A stretch of 50,120 bases of DNA from Burkholderiaceae bacterium (lineage in GTDB: Bacteria > Pseudomonadota > Gammaproteobacteria > Burkholderiales > Burkholderiaceae), in the NCBI GenBank assembly GCA_021166835.1, contig JAJPEN010000074.1:1-50120 (forward strand), given 5' to 3'. The position numbers and the translations under genes are program-made. This document shows positions 24,915 through 33,326 of this stretch, piece by piece; position 1 is the stretch's first letter, and each line of letters begins with the position of its first letter. The notes beneath the pieces were generated by a model, which ran no database searches, was not told the DNA's origin, and was given only the letters and a program-made list of their open reading frames with translations.

Positions 24915-25870
24915 CGTCGATCCAGGTGTCCCGCAAGGCAGTCGTGGCCTTGGAAGTCGTGTTCTGGCTCGTACTCGGCAGTTGCTACTTCTTCTTCCCC
25001 GACAGGCTTTCCCTGTTGAGCCAGATCCTCATCGTCGGTTTGTTTGCCGTTTCGCTCGACATCGCTCTTGGGTACGCGGGCATCCTGACTGTCGGGCATG
25101 CGGCGTTCTTCGGTGCGGGCGCCTATTCCGCTGGACTGCTCGCCAGATATGGTTGGGGCGAGCCGTTGTCGGGATTGCTCTTTGCTTTCCTCATCTGCGT
25201 TGCACTCGGTTGGCTGTTGAGCTTCCTGATCGTGCGCGGGGCCGATCTCACCAGACTGATGATCACGATCGGCGTCACCGTGCTACTGGCCGAGGCTGCG
25301 AGCCAATTATCGAGCATCACGGGTGGCACCGACGGATTGCAGGGCGTTGAAGTATGGCCGTTGCTCGGCGTCTTTCGCTTCGATCTGTTCGGCCGCACCG
25401 CGTTCGTCTATAGCGCCTGCGTCGTTCTGGCTGTGTTTGTGGTCGTGCGGCGCATTCTCGGATCGCCATTCGGTCTTGCACTGCAAGGCATCCACGACAG
25501 TCCGAGGCGGATGCAGTCCATTGGATCGCCAGTCTCTTCCCGTTTGCGGGGCGCCTACACGATTTCTGCCGGCGTCGCCGGCATCGCGGGAGGGTTGCTC
25601 GCGCAGACCTCGCAGTTCGTCGGGATCGGGACGCTGAGTTTCGAGCGCTCGGCCGAAGTGCTGATCGTGCTCGTGCTCGGTGGTACCGGGCGCTTGTATG
25701 GAGGGCTTGTCGGTGCGCTCGTCTATATGAGCATTCACGAGTGGTTTTCTGACATCGATCCCCAGTACTGGATGTTCTGGCTCGGCATGTTTCTCATCAC
25801 GGTCGTGCTGATCGGACGTGGCGGGGTCATGGGCTGGCTTTCCCGGTTCGTACGGGTGGCTCGGCCGTGA
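24911..25870 (+). CDS. ABC importer permease, LivM type (second system)
   Basis: A 319-residue multi-spanning permease. LGYAGILTVGHAAFFGAGAY is the LivM signature; ALQGIHDSPRRMQSIG is the cytoplasmic coupling loop. The GTG start overlaps the LivH stop by four bases, and its own stop overlaps the next GTG. No in-frame ATG fits better. Confidence 0.88.
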   Translation: MTSIQVSRKAVVALEVVFWLVLGSCYFFFPDRLSLLSQILIVGLFAVSLDIALGYAGILTVGHAAFFGAGAYSAGLLARYGWGEPLSGLLFAFLICVALGWLLSFLIVRGADLTRLMITIGVTVLLAEAASQLSSITGGTDGLQGVEVWPLLGVFRFDLFGRTAFVYSACVVLAVFVVVRRILGSPFGLALQGIHDSPRRMQSIGSPVSSRLRGAYTISAGVAGIAGGLLAQTSQFVGIGTLSFERSAEVLIVLVLGGTGRLYGGLVGALVYMSIHEWFSDIDPQYWMFWLGMFLITVVLIGRGGVMGWLSRFVRVARP

Positions 25871-26643
25871 GTTGTCACGCTGTCGACTTGAATGGCTCGT
25901 CGGCGTTGCGAGCCGACGGCGTGAGCGTGCGGTACGGGTCATTTTTTCCAGTCAGCGGCGTCACGCTGCATCTCGAGCCTGGCGCGAGGCAGGCGCTCGT
26001 CGGCCCCAACGGTGCCGGGAAGACGACACTGATCAATCTGCTGACCGGCGTACTGCGTCCCTACTCGGGAACGATTCACATCGGCGAACGTGATGTCACG
26101 TCGTGGCCCACCGACCGTCGAGCGCGCTTCGGCCTCGCACGGACCTTCCAGATCAACACTTTGTTTCCTAACCTCACCGTGCTTCGCTCGACGATGCTCG
26201 CTCTCGCGGAGCGCAACGGTGGAGGCAGGGTCTGGTGGCGCTCGCTAGAGCGCTGCTCTGACCTGCGAGACGAGTCTTACGCTTTGCTCGCCGATCTGCA
26301 CCTGGATGAGGTTGCGGATACTGCCGTGCACGAGCTCTCCTACGGCAGGCAGCGCTTGATGGAGATAGCGCTTGCGCTGGCGGCCCGCCCGCGCATCCTT
26401 CTTCTCGATGAACCCGCGGCGGGCGTTCCCGAAGGAGAGCGGGAGGAGTTGTTTGAGGTCATCGATGCCCTGCCGCGGCACATCAGCGTGCTGTTTATCG
26501 AGCACGACATGGATTTGGTGTTTCGTTTCGCGCGTCGGATTTCCGTTCTTGTCGGGGGGGCGCTCTTGACTGAAGGTACCCCCGAGGAGATCGCCAGGGA
26601 CCAACGAGTGCGAGAGGTCTATCTGGGAGACGCAGATGTCTGA
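25867..26643 (+). CDS. ABC importer ATPase, LivG type (second system)
   Basis: A 258-residue ATPase: Walker A GPNGAGKTT, LARTFQINTLFPNLTV, signature-region ELSYGRQRLMEIALAL, Walker B ILLLDEPAAGVP, H-loop IEHDMDLVF. The GTG start lies in the permease stop (GTGA). It partners with the LivF-type ATPase, whose gene overlaps its 3' end by eight bases. Confidence 0.9.
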   Translation: MSCHAVDLNGSSALRADGVSVRYGSFFPVSGVTLHLEPGARQALVGPNGAGKTTLINLLTGVLRPYSGTIHIGERDVTSWPTDRRARFGLARTFQINTLFPNLTVLRSTMLALAERNGGGRVWWRSLERCSDLRDESYALLADLHLDEVADTAVHELSYGRQRLMEIALALAARPRILLLDEPAAGVPEGEREELFEVIDALPRHISVLFIEHDMDLVFRFARRISVLVGGALLTEGTPEEIARDQRVREVYLGDADV

Positions 26644-27466
26644 ACTGCTCGAGATCGAAGGCTTGCGAGCGGGCTACGGCGACGCGGTTGTTCTCGACAA
26701 CCTGTCGCTCAGCGTTGCGGGCGGACAGAGCCTTGCCATGCTGGGACGAAACGGCGTCGGAAAGACGACTCTGCTCGAAACGATCATGGGAAATACGCGC
26801 GTCATGCGCGGTTCCATCGTATTCGATGGAGTGCGCATTACCCACATGCCGCCGTACGACCGGGTCATTCGCGGGCTCGGGTGGGTTCCGCAGGAGCGCG
26901 AAGTCTTTCCGTCGTTGACGGTCGATGAAAACCTGACCGTAGCGGCGAGGCCGGGGCCTTGGACCGTACGCCGCGTCTACGCCTTGTTTCCGCGACTGCA
27001 GGAGCGCGCGCGCAACTACGGCAATCAGCTCTCGGGCGGTGAGCAGCAGATGCTGGCAATCGGTCGGGCGCTGATGACGAATCCGAAACTGCTCCTGCTC
27101 GACGAGCCGATGGAAGGCTTGGCGCCAATCATCGTGGCGGAACTGGCCGCTGCCATTGAGGCGATGAGCAGGCAGGAGGGTTTGCCTTATATCATCGTCG
27201 AACAGCGTCCGGTAATTGCGCTTTCCATGAGCCGCACCGCAGTCGTTCTCGAGCGTGGAGCGGTCGCCTACCGTGGCGCGAGCGCCGATCTGGCATCCGA
27301 CAAGGAACTTCTCGTTCAGTTGCTCGGGGTCAGCGCTCACAGGCCACGTTCCTCGGTGGAACGTGGCCGCAAAGAGCGGCTGACCTCGATGGCGGAACAG
27401 ACCGACGAAGGACCTGGGGGCGAGCTGCAGCTGGGCGACCGTTGGACTGTCGGCGTCGTTGGGTGA
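26636..27466 (+). CDS. ABC importer ATPase, LivF type, with C-terminal extension
   Basis: A 276-residue ATPase with Walker A GRNGVGKTT, signature QLSGGEQQMLAIGRAL, Walker B LLLLDEPMEGLAP. LivF proteins normally end around residue 235, where this one reads LLVQLLGV. A further ~40 hydrophilic residues follow, and the DNA encoding them contains a strong hairpin (27342-27368). The tail may be a recent read-through extension. It is the last gene of the importer operon; MarR starts 87 bases later. Confidence 0.88.
   Translation: MSELLEIEGLRAGYGDAVVLDNLSLSVAGGQSLAMLGRNGVGKTTLLETIMGNTRVMRGSIVFDGVRITHMPPYDRVIRGLGWVPQEREVFPSLTVDENLTVAARPGPWTVRRVYALFPRLQERARNYGNQLSGGEQQMLAIGRALMTNPKLLLLDEPMEGLAPIIVAELAAAIEAMSRQEGLPYIIVEQRPVIALSMSRTAVVLERGAVAYRGASADLASDKELLVQLLGVSAHRPRSSVERGRKERLTSMAEQTDEGPGGELQLGDRWTVGVVG
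27342..27368 (+). terminator. Hairpin inside the 3' end of the LivF-type gene
   Basis: GGCCACGTTCC (27342-27352), loop TCGGT, GGAACGTGGCC (27358-27368): perfect 11-bp arms. No T-run follows, and translation passes through it. It may be the old operon end or an mRNA-stabilising element. Confidence 0.4.
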
Positions 27467-27553
27467 CGCCTCGCTTGTCGTCACCTTTCTCGCCGTGGCA
27501 GCGTTGTCGATCGGTGCTATAGCATCGCTCTCATCAACAGACGGAAAGCACCG

Positions 27554-28096
27554 ATGAGTGAATGGCAAGAGCTGGACGACGCCAAGGGTGGGATTCGTGG
27601 CAGGGACCCTGAGTTCGGGCCGCTGCCGCAGTTGCTCGGCTATCAGATCCGGCAGGCACAAACTGCGTTGTTCAAGGACTTCTCGAACATTACGAGCAGC
27701 CTCAAGGTTACGCCTGGCGAATTCAGTCTACTGACGCTTATAGAAACGAATCCCGGCGTAAGCCAGACATCGCTTACCTCGCTCTACAAGGTCGACAAGT
27801 CGACGCTGTCGCTAAGCCTTGGCGGCCTGGCGAAACGGGGGCTGGTACGGCGAGTGCGGGGACCGCTGGACAACCGCTATTACGCGCTGTGGCTAAGCGA
27901 AGCCGGGCGAAGGGTGCTGCGCAAGGTGAGGGCGCGAGTCGACGCCCAGGAACGAATGATGGACGCAGTGCTTCGGCCCGGGGAGCGCGAGCATCTTCTC
28001 GACATGCTCTCCCGGATTGCCGGTGCTTTCGATATGGCATCCCCGCGTCTCGCGCCTGCGGAGACAGAGCTTGACGAAGCGCTCAAGGCATATTAG
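27554..28096 (+). CDS. MarR-family transcriptional regulator
   Basis: A 180-residue winged-helix protein. The core reads VTPGEFSLLTLIETNPGVSQ, TSLTSLYKVDKSTLSLSLGG and LAKRGLVRRVRGPLDNRYYA, i.e. recognition helix and wing with the DxR-type wing motif (PLDNR). Long terminal helices suit dimerisation. MarR proteins commonly sense aromatic acids or their CoA esters, and this one lies between the aromatic importer and xdhC. A perfect palindrome covers its stop codon, in the promoter position of xdhC. Regulation of the hcr-like module is inferred. Confidence 0.88.
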   Translation: MSEWQELDDAKGGIRGRDPEFGPLPQLLGYQIRQAQTALFKDFSNITSSLKVTPGEFSLLTLIETNPGVSQTSLTSLYKVDKSTLSLSLGGLAKRGLVRRVRGPLDNRYYALWLSEAGRRVLRKVRARVDAQERMMDAVLRPGEREHLLDMLSRIAGAFDMASPRLAPAETELDEALKAY

Positions 28097-28110
28097 TTTG
28101 GTAACCAAAC
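28096..28110. promoter_or_regulatory. Palindromic operator candidate overlapping the MarR stop
   Basis: GTTTGGTAACCAAAC has perfect 7-base arms around one central base. It begins on the last base of the MarR stop codon and lies 41 bases before xdhC. The size and form suit a MarR-type site. I found no second copy upstream of hcrB. Confidence 0.5.
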
Positions 28111-28151
28111 CGATCATTGGCGCGCAGCAAAGTCGGAAATCGGAGACGCCC

Positions 28152-29018
28152 ATGTACGACAAACGCTTCGTGACCGAGGTGAGCCGCCTGCAGCACGCGG
28201 AAACTCCGTATTGCACAGTCACGATTGTCGATGCGCGAGGCAGTATCCCGCAGGAGGTCGGTGCCAGCGCAGTCTTCGGACGCGAAGGCCTCCTGTTTGG
28301 CACCATCGGAGGTGGACGTGTCGAGTTGCGCTGCGCGGAACAGGTTCGCGAGATGCTGTCGCGAGAAGTCGGCTCGCGAACTCGCTTCGAGCGGCTGAAT
28401 CTTCACCGTGACGTCGGGATGACCTGTGCCGGTGAAGTCGCTCTCTATTACGAAATGCACCGTCCACAGGATCGCTGGAACATCGTTGTCTTCGGAGCGG
28501 GTCACGTATCGCAAAAGCTTTGCCGTTTCCTGGTCGAACTCGACTGCAACACTGTGTGCGTTGACACGCGGATCGAATGGCTTGCACAGCTTCCCAAGAG
28601 CGACAGGCTCGAGATCCGTCACGTGCCTTCGTTTGTCGAAGGTGTAGATTCGGTACGACACGGCGTGGCGGTCGTCGTGATGACGATGGGGCAGGCAACA
28701 GACGCTCCGATTCTCGAGGCGCTCGCTCAATGCGAAGCATCGATTCCTTTCCTGGGAGTCATCGGAAGTGCTTCCAAGGCGAGCATCATGCGCCGACATC
28801 TCCTGCGCAGCGGGGTGCCGCCTACATTTGTCGATGGCATCTCCTGCCCGATTGGAGAAAAGCTGGGAGACAACACGCCCGCTGAGATTGCCACCGCCGT
28901 CCTCTCGGAACTGGTCAAGGCGCGGCGCGCATCTTCCAATTCCGCCTCGCGCATCAAGTTCCCAGGTAAGTCACTGTCGGTGCAGCGAATGAGCAGCGAG
29001 GAAGTGAACGTGGCTTGA
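28152..29018 (+). CDS. xdhC: XdhC-family molybdenum cofactor maturation protein
   Basis: A 288-residue protein of the XdhC/CoxI family. The N-terminal domain has VTIVDARGSIPQEVGASAVF and LFGTIGGGRVELRCAEQVRE; HRDVGMTCAGEVALYYEMHR holds the conserved Cys. The C-terminal Rossmann domain opens VVFGAGHVSQKLCRFLVELD and includes LGVIGSASKASIMRRHLL. XdhC binds the Mo cofactor, helps its terminal sulfuration and inserts it into xanthine-dehydrogenase-family enzymes. Here it would serve HcrA. Start 28152 has CGGAGA upstream. The last ~25 residues are a low-complexity tail. Confidence 0.88.
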   Translation: MYDKRFVTEVSRLQHAETPYCTVTIVDARGSIPQEVGASAVFGREGLLFGTIGGGRVELRCAEQVREMLSREVGSRTRFERLNLHRDVGMTCAGEVALYYEMHRPQDRWNIVVFGAGHVSQKLCRFLVELDCNTVCVDTRIEWLAQLPKSDRLEIRHVPSFVEGVDSVRHGVAVVVMTMGQATDAPILEALAQCEASIPFLGVIGSASKASIMRRHLLRSGVPPTFVDGISCPIGEKLGDNTPAEIATAVLSELVKARRASSNSASRIKFPGKSLSVQRMSSEEVNVA

Positions 29019-29088
29019 TCTGCGGATGCGCGTCGCATCAGCGCAGGTGCTTCATTGCGACGAGCACCGGAATGAGAGGAGCAGGGCG

Positions 29089-29832
29089 ATGGCATCGAGC
29101 GAGAAAGAGGTTCTCGATTCTTCATCTCCTGCGCTGGATTCGTTGCTTCCCGCTGTCATTCACTTGACAGGTGCCCAGGGCGGTCTTGTGCGGAGACGCG
29201 TAGGAGCTTCGGGCGAATCTCGATTGATGGCCGCTTGGGGCGTCCCGAATGACGTCCTGACTTTCGAATCCTCCATTGCCGGGCCATGCGGAATCTGTGG
29301 CGAGGCCCTTCGACGCAAGTGCGCCGGCATCGTGGAGTCAGCGTCGCTTCCGAGTCAGAATAGCGCAGCGAAACCCGGCGAGCGACTTTGCGAGGCGACG
29401 GTAGCGCTTTCGCTCGATCACTCCGGGTCGAATGTGGGCGTCTTCGCTTTGTTTTTCGAGCGATCAAGCCATTTGCGCAACGAGCTCATCGAATTGTTAC
29501 GGCCATTGAGCCGGATCCTGGCGTTTGCCGTAAAAAGCAGTGTTCTTCAGGATAAGCACCCTCCTGCGTGTGACTGCAGCGTTGCAGGCTCACCATCGTT
29601 GTCCTGTGTGGACCGCGTCTCGCTCAGCCGTTCCTCCGGACAGACGACCGCGACGTTGACCCGTCGGGAGCGAGAAGTTCTAGAGCAGATCGGGTTGGGC
29701 AGGAACAACAAGGAGATTGCAAAGATGCTGGGTATGAGTCATGACACCGTGAAGAGCCACGTTCGTCATATATTCGCGAAGCTTGGTTTTTCCTCGAGAA
29801 TTCAGGCGGCTCTGCACTGGTCGAAGCAGTAA
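29089..29832 (+). CDS. LuxR-type regulator with N-terminal sensor-like domain
   Basis: A 247-residue regulator. The last ~60 residues are a LuxR/GerE helix-turn-helix: LTRREREVLEQIGLGRNNKE followed by IAKMLGMSHDTVKSHVRHIF and AKLG. The N-terminal ~150 residues look GAF-like and hold a cluster of cysteines (GPCGICGEALRRKC), with more in HPPACDCS. These could bind a metal or sense redox. GGAGCAGGG precedes the ATG; a start at 29026 is possible but lacks a site. It closes the lower-GC module and may be its activator; the ligand is unknown. Confidence 0.82.
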   Translation: MASSEKEVLDSSSPALDSLLPAVIHLTGAQGGLVRRRVGASGESRLMAAWGVPNDVLTFESSIAGPCGICGEALRRKCAGIVESASLPSQNSAAKPGERLCEATVALSLDHSGSNVGVFALFFERSSHLRNELIELLRPLSRILAFAVKSSVLQDKHPPACDCSVAGSPSLSCVDRVSLSRSSGQTTATLTRREREVLEQIGLGRNNKEIAKMLGMSHDTVKSHVRHIFAKLGFSSRIQAALHWSKQ

Positions 29833-29845
29833 CCCGGCACGGTTT

Positions 29846-30424
29846 GTGAGTTGCTTGTTGCACCGCCTCTCGCGGCGCCGCATCGTCTCGGTGGCTGCGG
29901 TCACGGTGCTTGCGTCCGTCGTGTTCCGCGCCAATGTTCGTGCAGAGGCGGCTGCTCCCGAGACGGGCCCGCTGCTTCGGTCCTGGCCGGCGGGGCGCGC
30001 GACGCCATCGCTCGCGCTCCCGCGGCATGATGGCGGCCTCTGGAGGCTCCTCGATGCCCGGGGGCGCGTGGTCCTGCTCAACTTCTGGGCCAGCTGGTGC
30101 GAGCCATGCCGCACGGAGATGCCGTCGCTCGAGTTGTTCGCGCAGCGCCACGAGCGCGACGGCGTGGTGGTGATTGCCGTCAATTATCGGGAAACCGACG
30201 CGGCGATCCGCCGCTTTCTCGACCAGATGCCGATGTCGCTGCCGATCCTGCGCGACGCCGACGGCGGTGCAGCGCGCGACTGGGGCGTGCGCGCGTTCCC
30301 GACGACAGTCCTCGTCGGGCGAGACGGCCTCGCGCGCTTCTCGATCGTCGGGGAGGCCGACTGGCTGGCGCCCGAGTTTCGCAACCTGCTCGCGCCGTTG
30401 CTCATGCAACGAACGGGCACTTGA
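29846..30424 (+). CDS. TlpA/ResA-type thioredoxin-like protein, exported
   Basis: A 192-residue protein with a hydrophobic N-terminal signal/anchor (about residues 11-32). The active site is NFWASWCEPCRTEMPSLE with Cys85 and Cys88, and the cis-proline loop is RAFPTTVLVGRDG. This is the TlpA/ResA family, which reduces disulfides in periplasmic proteins, often for cytochrome c maturation. I chose GTG at 29846; an ATG at 29783 would overlap the LuxR gene by 50 bases. It is followed 22 bases later by an exported transglutaminase-like protein with several cysteines, a possible client. GC content rises again from this gene on. Confidence 0.82.
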   Translation: MSCLLHRLSRRRIVSVAAVTVLASVVFRANVRAEAAAPETGPLLRSWPAGRATPSLALPRHDGGLWRLLDARGRVVLLNFWASWCEPCRTEMPSLELFAQRHERDGVVVIAVNYRETDAAIRRFLDQMPMSLPILRDADGGAARDWGVRAFPTTVLVGRDGLARFSIVGEADWLAPEFRNLLAPLLMQRTGT

Positions 30425-30446
30425 GTTCAGCACCGGAGGAAGGCGC

Positions 30447-31559
30447 ATGAGCATTCGATGTTCTCGCCGCGCGATCATCCAGGGGGTGGGCGCCGCCGCG
30501 GCCGCGTCGATGGTGCCTGCGGCGCTCGCGACGAGCGAGCGGCGGTTCGAGCCGCGGGTGGGCGCATGGCGCACCTTCGAGGTGACGATCGAGGTCACGG
30601 TCGCCGACCCGCAGGGAACCACCCGGTTGTGGCTGCCGTTGCCCGATGTGGACACCGGCTACCAGCGCTCGTTGGGGAACGAGTGGACGGGCAACGCGAC
30701 GACCGTCCGGCAGGTCACCGATCCCGCACGCGCCACGCGCATGCTGTATGCCGAGTTTCCGCCGACGGTGCAGCAGCCCACGATCCGTCTGGCCAGCCGG
30801 CTGCAGACGCGCGACCGGTCCGTCGACTGGCAGCGTCCCGGACGTGTGCGCGAGGATCGCATCGTCCTGCGCGATTGCCTCGCGCCCACGGAATGGATTC
30901 CCACCGACGGGATCGTCCGTGAGACGGCGCTCGCCGCGACGCGCGGCGCCACCGATGATCTCGCAGCCACGCGCGCGATTTACCGCTGGGTGATCTCGAA
31001 TGCGCATCGCGAGCCGAAAGTGCGCGGCTGCGGCACGGGCGACGTGCGCACGATGCTCGAGACCGGCAACCTGGGCGGCAAGTGCGCGGACCTGAACGCC
31101 GTGTTCGTCGGCCTGTGCCGCGCGGCCGGCATTCCGGCGCGCGACGTGTACGGCTTGCGGCTGGCGCGGTCCGTGTTCGGCTACCGCGAGCTCGGCGCCG
31201 ACCCGGCGAAGCTCACCGGCGCGCAGCACTGTCGCGCGGAGGTGTTCCTGCGGCAGTACGGCTGGGTCGCGATGGATCCGGCCGACGTGCTGAAGGTGAT
31301 GCGGCAGGAAACGAAGGAATGGATCCACGATCCCGCTCATCCGCTGATCGCGCCAGTGAATGAGGGATTGTTCGGTGCCTGGGAGGGCAACTGGCTCGCG
31401 TACAACACGGCCCACGACGTCCTGCTGCCGGGCAGCGTCGGGAAGCTGCCGCTTCCATTCCTGATGTACCCGCAGGGCGAAAATCAGAGCGGGCGTTTCG
31501 ACGAGTTGTCGCCCGACGCCTTCCGCTACTCGATCCACGGGCGCGAGCTGAGCGCCTGA
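30447..31559 (+). CDS. Exported transglutaminase-like protein
   Basis: A 370-residue protein. The N-terminus SRRAIIQGVGAAAAASMVPA looks like a twin-arginine signal. The transglutaminase-like core has the full triad: Cys213 in GGKCADLNAVFVGLCRAAG, His261 in GAQHCRAEVFL, and Asp277 in GWVAMDPAD. The N-terminal half (TTRLWLPLPDVDTGYQ) is the beta domain seen in bacterial relatives. Such proteins probably act as cysteine peptidases or amidases. GGAGGAAGG precedes the ATG. Pairing with the TlpA-type gene suggests its cysteines need redox care. Confidence 0.85.
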   Translation: MSIRCSRRAIIQGVGAAAAASMVPAALATSERRFEPRVGAWRTFEVTIEVTVADPQGTTRLWLPLPDVDTGYQRSLGNEWTGNATTVRQVTDPARATRMLYAEFPPTVQQPTIRLASRLQTRDRSVDWQRPGRVREDRIVLRDCLAPTEWIPTDGIVRETALAATRGATDDLAATRAIYRWVISNAHREPKVRGCGTGDVRTMLETGNLGGKCADLNAVFVGLCRAAGIPARDVYGLRLARSVFGYRELGADPAKLTGAQHCRAEVFLRQYGWVAMDPADVLKVMRQETKEWIHDPAHPLIAPVNEGLFGAWEGNWLAYNTAHDVLLPGSVGKLPLPFLMYPQGENQSGRFDELSPDAFRYSIHGRELSA

Positions 31560-31613
31560 TTCCTGGCGGCACGGACGCAGTTTGATTGTGGTCCACTGTC
31601 TTACGTGGCATCT

Positions 31614-31626
31614 CCAGCGCCGCTGG
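31614..31626. promoter_or_regulatory. Small palindromes in the gap before the UbiD-type gene
   Basis: The 31560-31722 gap has no gene. It holds CCAGCG-C-CGCTGG at 31614-31626 and GCCAA-CTTC-TTGGC at 31664-31677, either of which could be an operator for the downstream pair. No clear promoter was seen. Confidence 0.3.
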
Positions 31627-31722
31627 TACACGGTCGATCGACTGCAATGATCGCCCGCGTTCGGCCAACTTCTTGGCGGAATGAGGTTGGATGGCGCACC
31701 ATTCCTCCAAGAGGAAGTGCGA

Positions 31723-33312
31723 ATGGGACAAAAGCGATCCAAACCGTCGGCAAGACCGGAGTGCGCCCCTGATCTCCGCTCCTGGCTTGCGACACTGGAG
31801 AGCCACAACGAACTCCGCCGCATCGGCGCCGAAGTCGACTGGAACCAGGAGATCGGTGCGATCACACGCATCAACCTCGCGCAGCAAGGCCCTGGCCTCC
31901 TCTTCGAGAACATCCGCGGATATCGCGACACACCTTGCACGAAGTTCCTCACCGGCTCTCTCGGTAATCGACGACACGTCTGTCTGCTGCTCGGCCTTCC
32001 TCTCGACACCGCCGACCGCGCGATCGTCGCGCACCTGAAGCGCCGCTATCGCGAAGGCGTCCCGTACGTCGAAGTCGACACCGGCCCCGTCAAGACCCAC
32101 AAGCACACCGGCGACGACATCGACCTCACGAAGTTTCCCGTTCCCCATTGGCACCACCTTGACGGCGGTCGCTACATCGACACGTTCTGCGGGGTCATCA
32201 CCCGCGATTCGTCCACGCGCAGGCTGAACGTCGGCATCTATCGAGGCCAACTGCTCGGCCCGAACAAGGTCGGCAAACTCCTGATCGCCACGCAGCACTG
32301 GGGTGGACATTTCGCGCAGCACCGCGAAGCGATGCAGCCGATGCCGGTGGCTGTCGTGCACGGCTGGCACGACGTACTTCCATTCTGCGCGGGCAGCCCG
32401 TTTCCGAAGGGCGTCTGCGAGTACGAGATGATGGGCGCCCTCCTCGGCCGGCCGGTCGAACTCGTGAAGTGCGAGACGAGCGACTTGCTCGTTCCGGCGA
32501 GCGCGGAGATCGTCGTCGAAGGCTTCGTCTCGCCCGACCCGGCCACCTTCGAAATGGAAGGCCCGTTCGGCGAATACCCGGGCTACGCCGGCGGAACGCC
32601 TTCGCCGAAGCCGGTGCTGAAGGTTTCAGCGATCACGCATCGAGACGACCCGATCCTGCGCGGCACGCTCGAAGGCGCAAGGCCCGGTTTCCCGAGCGAA
32701 GACTCGCCGCTGTGCGCCTACAGTTGGTCGGCAATCGCCTGGAACATGCTCGAGGATTTCGGCGTCGGCGGGATCACCGACGTGTGGATGCCGCCGGTGG
32801 TCACCGGCACGCATATCGTCGTGCAGATCCGCAAGCAGTACCGTGGCCATGCGCAGCAGATCGCGAATGCGCTATGGGGCACCGGTGCCGGCCAGTGGTT
32901 CTTCAAGAACGTGATGGTCGTCGAGGAGGACATCGACATCCGCGACCGCGAAGCGCTCGAATGGGCGTGGGCGTTTCGCGTGAATCCGTCGATGGGGCAG
33001 CTCGTCACCTTCGGTCCCACCTTCGGCTCGGTGCTCGACCCGTCGACGCCGCGCGAGCAGGCGAACCCATTGAAGTACGGCACCGGCTGCTGGACGCGAA
33101 CACTCATCGACGCGACGCGCAGCTGGGAGTTCGAACGCAACCCGGCGTGGGGCAACCGGCGGTTCCCGCCGATCAGCACGATTCCGGAGGCGCTCGAGGA
33201 GAAGGTTCGCGCGCGCTGGAGCGAATACGGAATCGGAAGCCACTACCTGTCCGAGGAGCAACGAGAGCTGCTCACGTTCGCCAGGTTGTCGAAGCATTTT
33301 CCCGAAGTCTGA
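31723..33312 (+). CDS. UbiD-family decarboxylase (prenyl-FMN dependent)
   Basis: A 529-residue member of the UbiD (de)carboxylase family. The conserved active-site region reads NVGIYRGQLLGPNKVG, then CEYEMMGALLGRPVELVKCE, PASAEIVVEGFVSPD and MEGPFGEYPGYAGG. These contain the Arg and Glu residues that act with prenylated FMN. GAGGAAG precedes the ATG at 31723. Family members decarboxylate or carboxylate aromatic acids such as hydroxybenzoates and protocatechuate. A UbiX flavin prenyltransferase is not in the window and must be encoded elsewhere. The next gene is an ABC binding protein, so an imported aromatic acid is a natural guess. Confidence 0.88.
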   Translation: MGQKRSKPSARPECAPDLRSWLATLESHNELRRIGAEVDWNQEIGAITRINLAQQGPGLLFENIRGYRDTPCTKFLTGSLGNRRHVCLLLGLPLDTADRAIVAHLKRRYREGVPYVEVDTGPVKTHKHTGDDIDLTKFPVPHWHHLDGGRYIDTFCGVITRDSSTRRLNVGIYRGQLLGPNKVGKLLIATQHWGGHFAQHREAMQPMPVAVVHGWHDVLPFCAGSPFPKGVCEYEMMGALLGRPVELVKCETSDLLVPASAEIVVEGFVSPDPATFEMEGPFGEYPGYAGGTPSPKPVLKVSAITHRDDPILRGTLEGARPGFPSEDSPLCAYSWSAIAWNMLEDFGVGGITDVWMPPVVTGTHIVVQIRKQYRGHAQQIANALWGTGAGQWFFKNVMVVEEDIDIRDREALEWAWAFRVNPSMGQLVTFGPTFGSVLDPSTPREQANPLKYGTGCWTRTLIDATRSWEFERNPAWGNRRFPPISTIPEALEEKVRARWSEYGIGSHYLSEEQRELLTFARLSKHFPEV

Positions 33313-33326
33313 TCGCAGGAGGAGCC

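Noticed and set aside
29783..29845. ATG start for the TlpA-type protein overlapping the LuxR gene by 50 bases
   Set aside because: The GTG at 29846 avoids the overlap and leaves a normal signal peptide.
31689..31705. TGGCGCACCA-like string that might be a second tRNA-Met 3' end (attachment site)
   Set aside because: Similarity is limited to about ten bases and does not extend into the T-arm.
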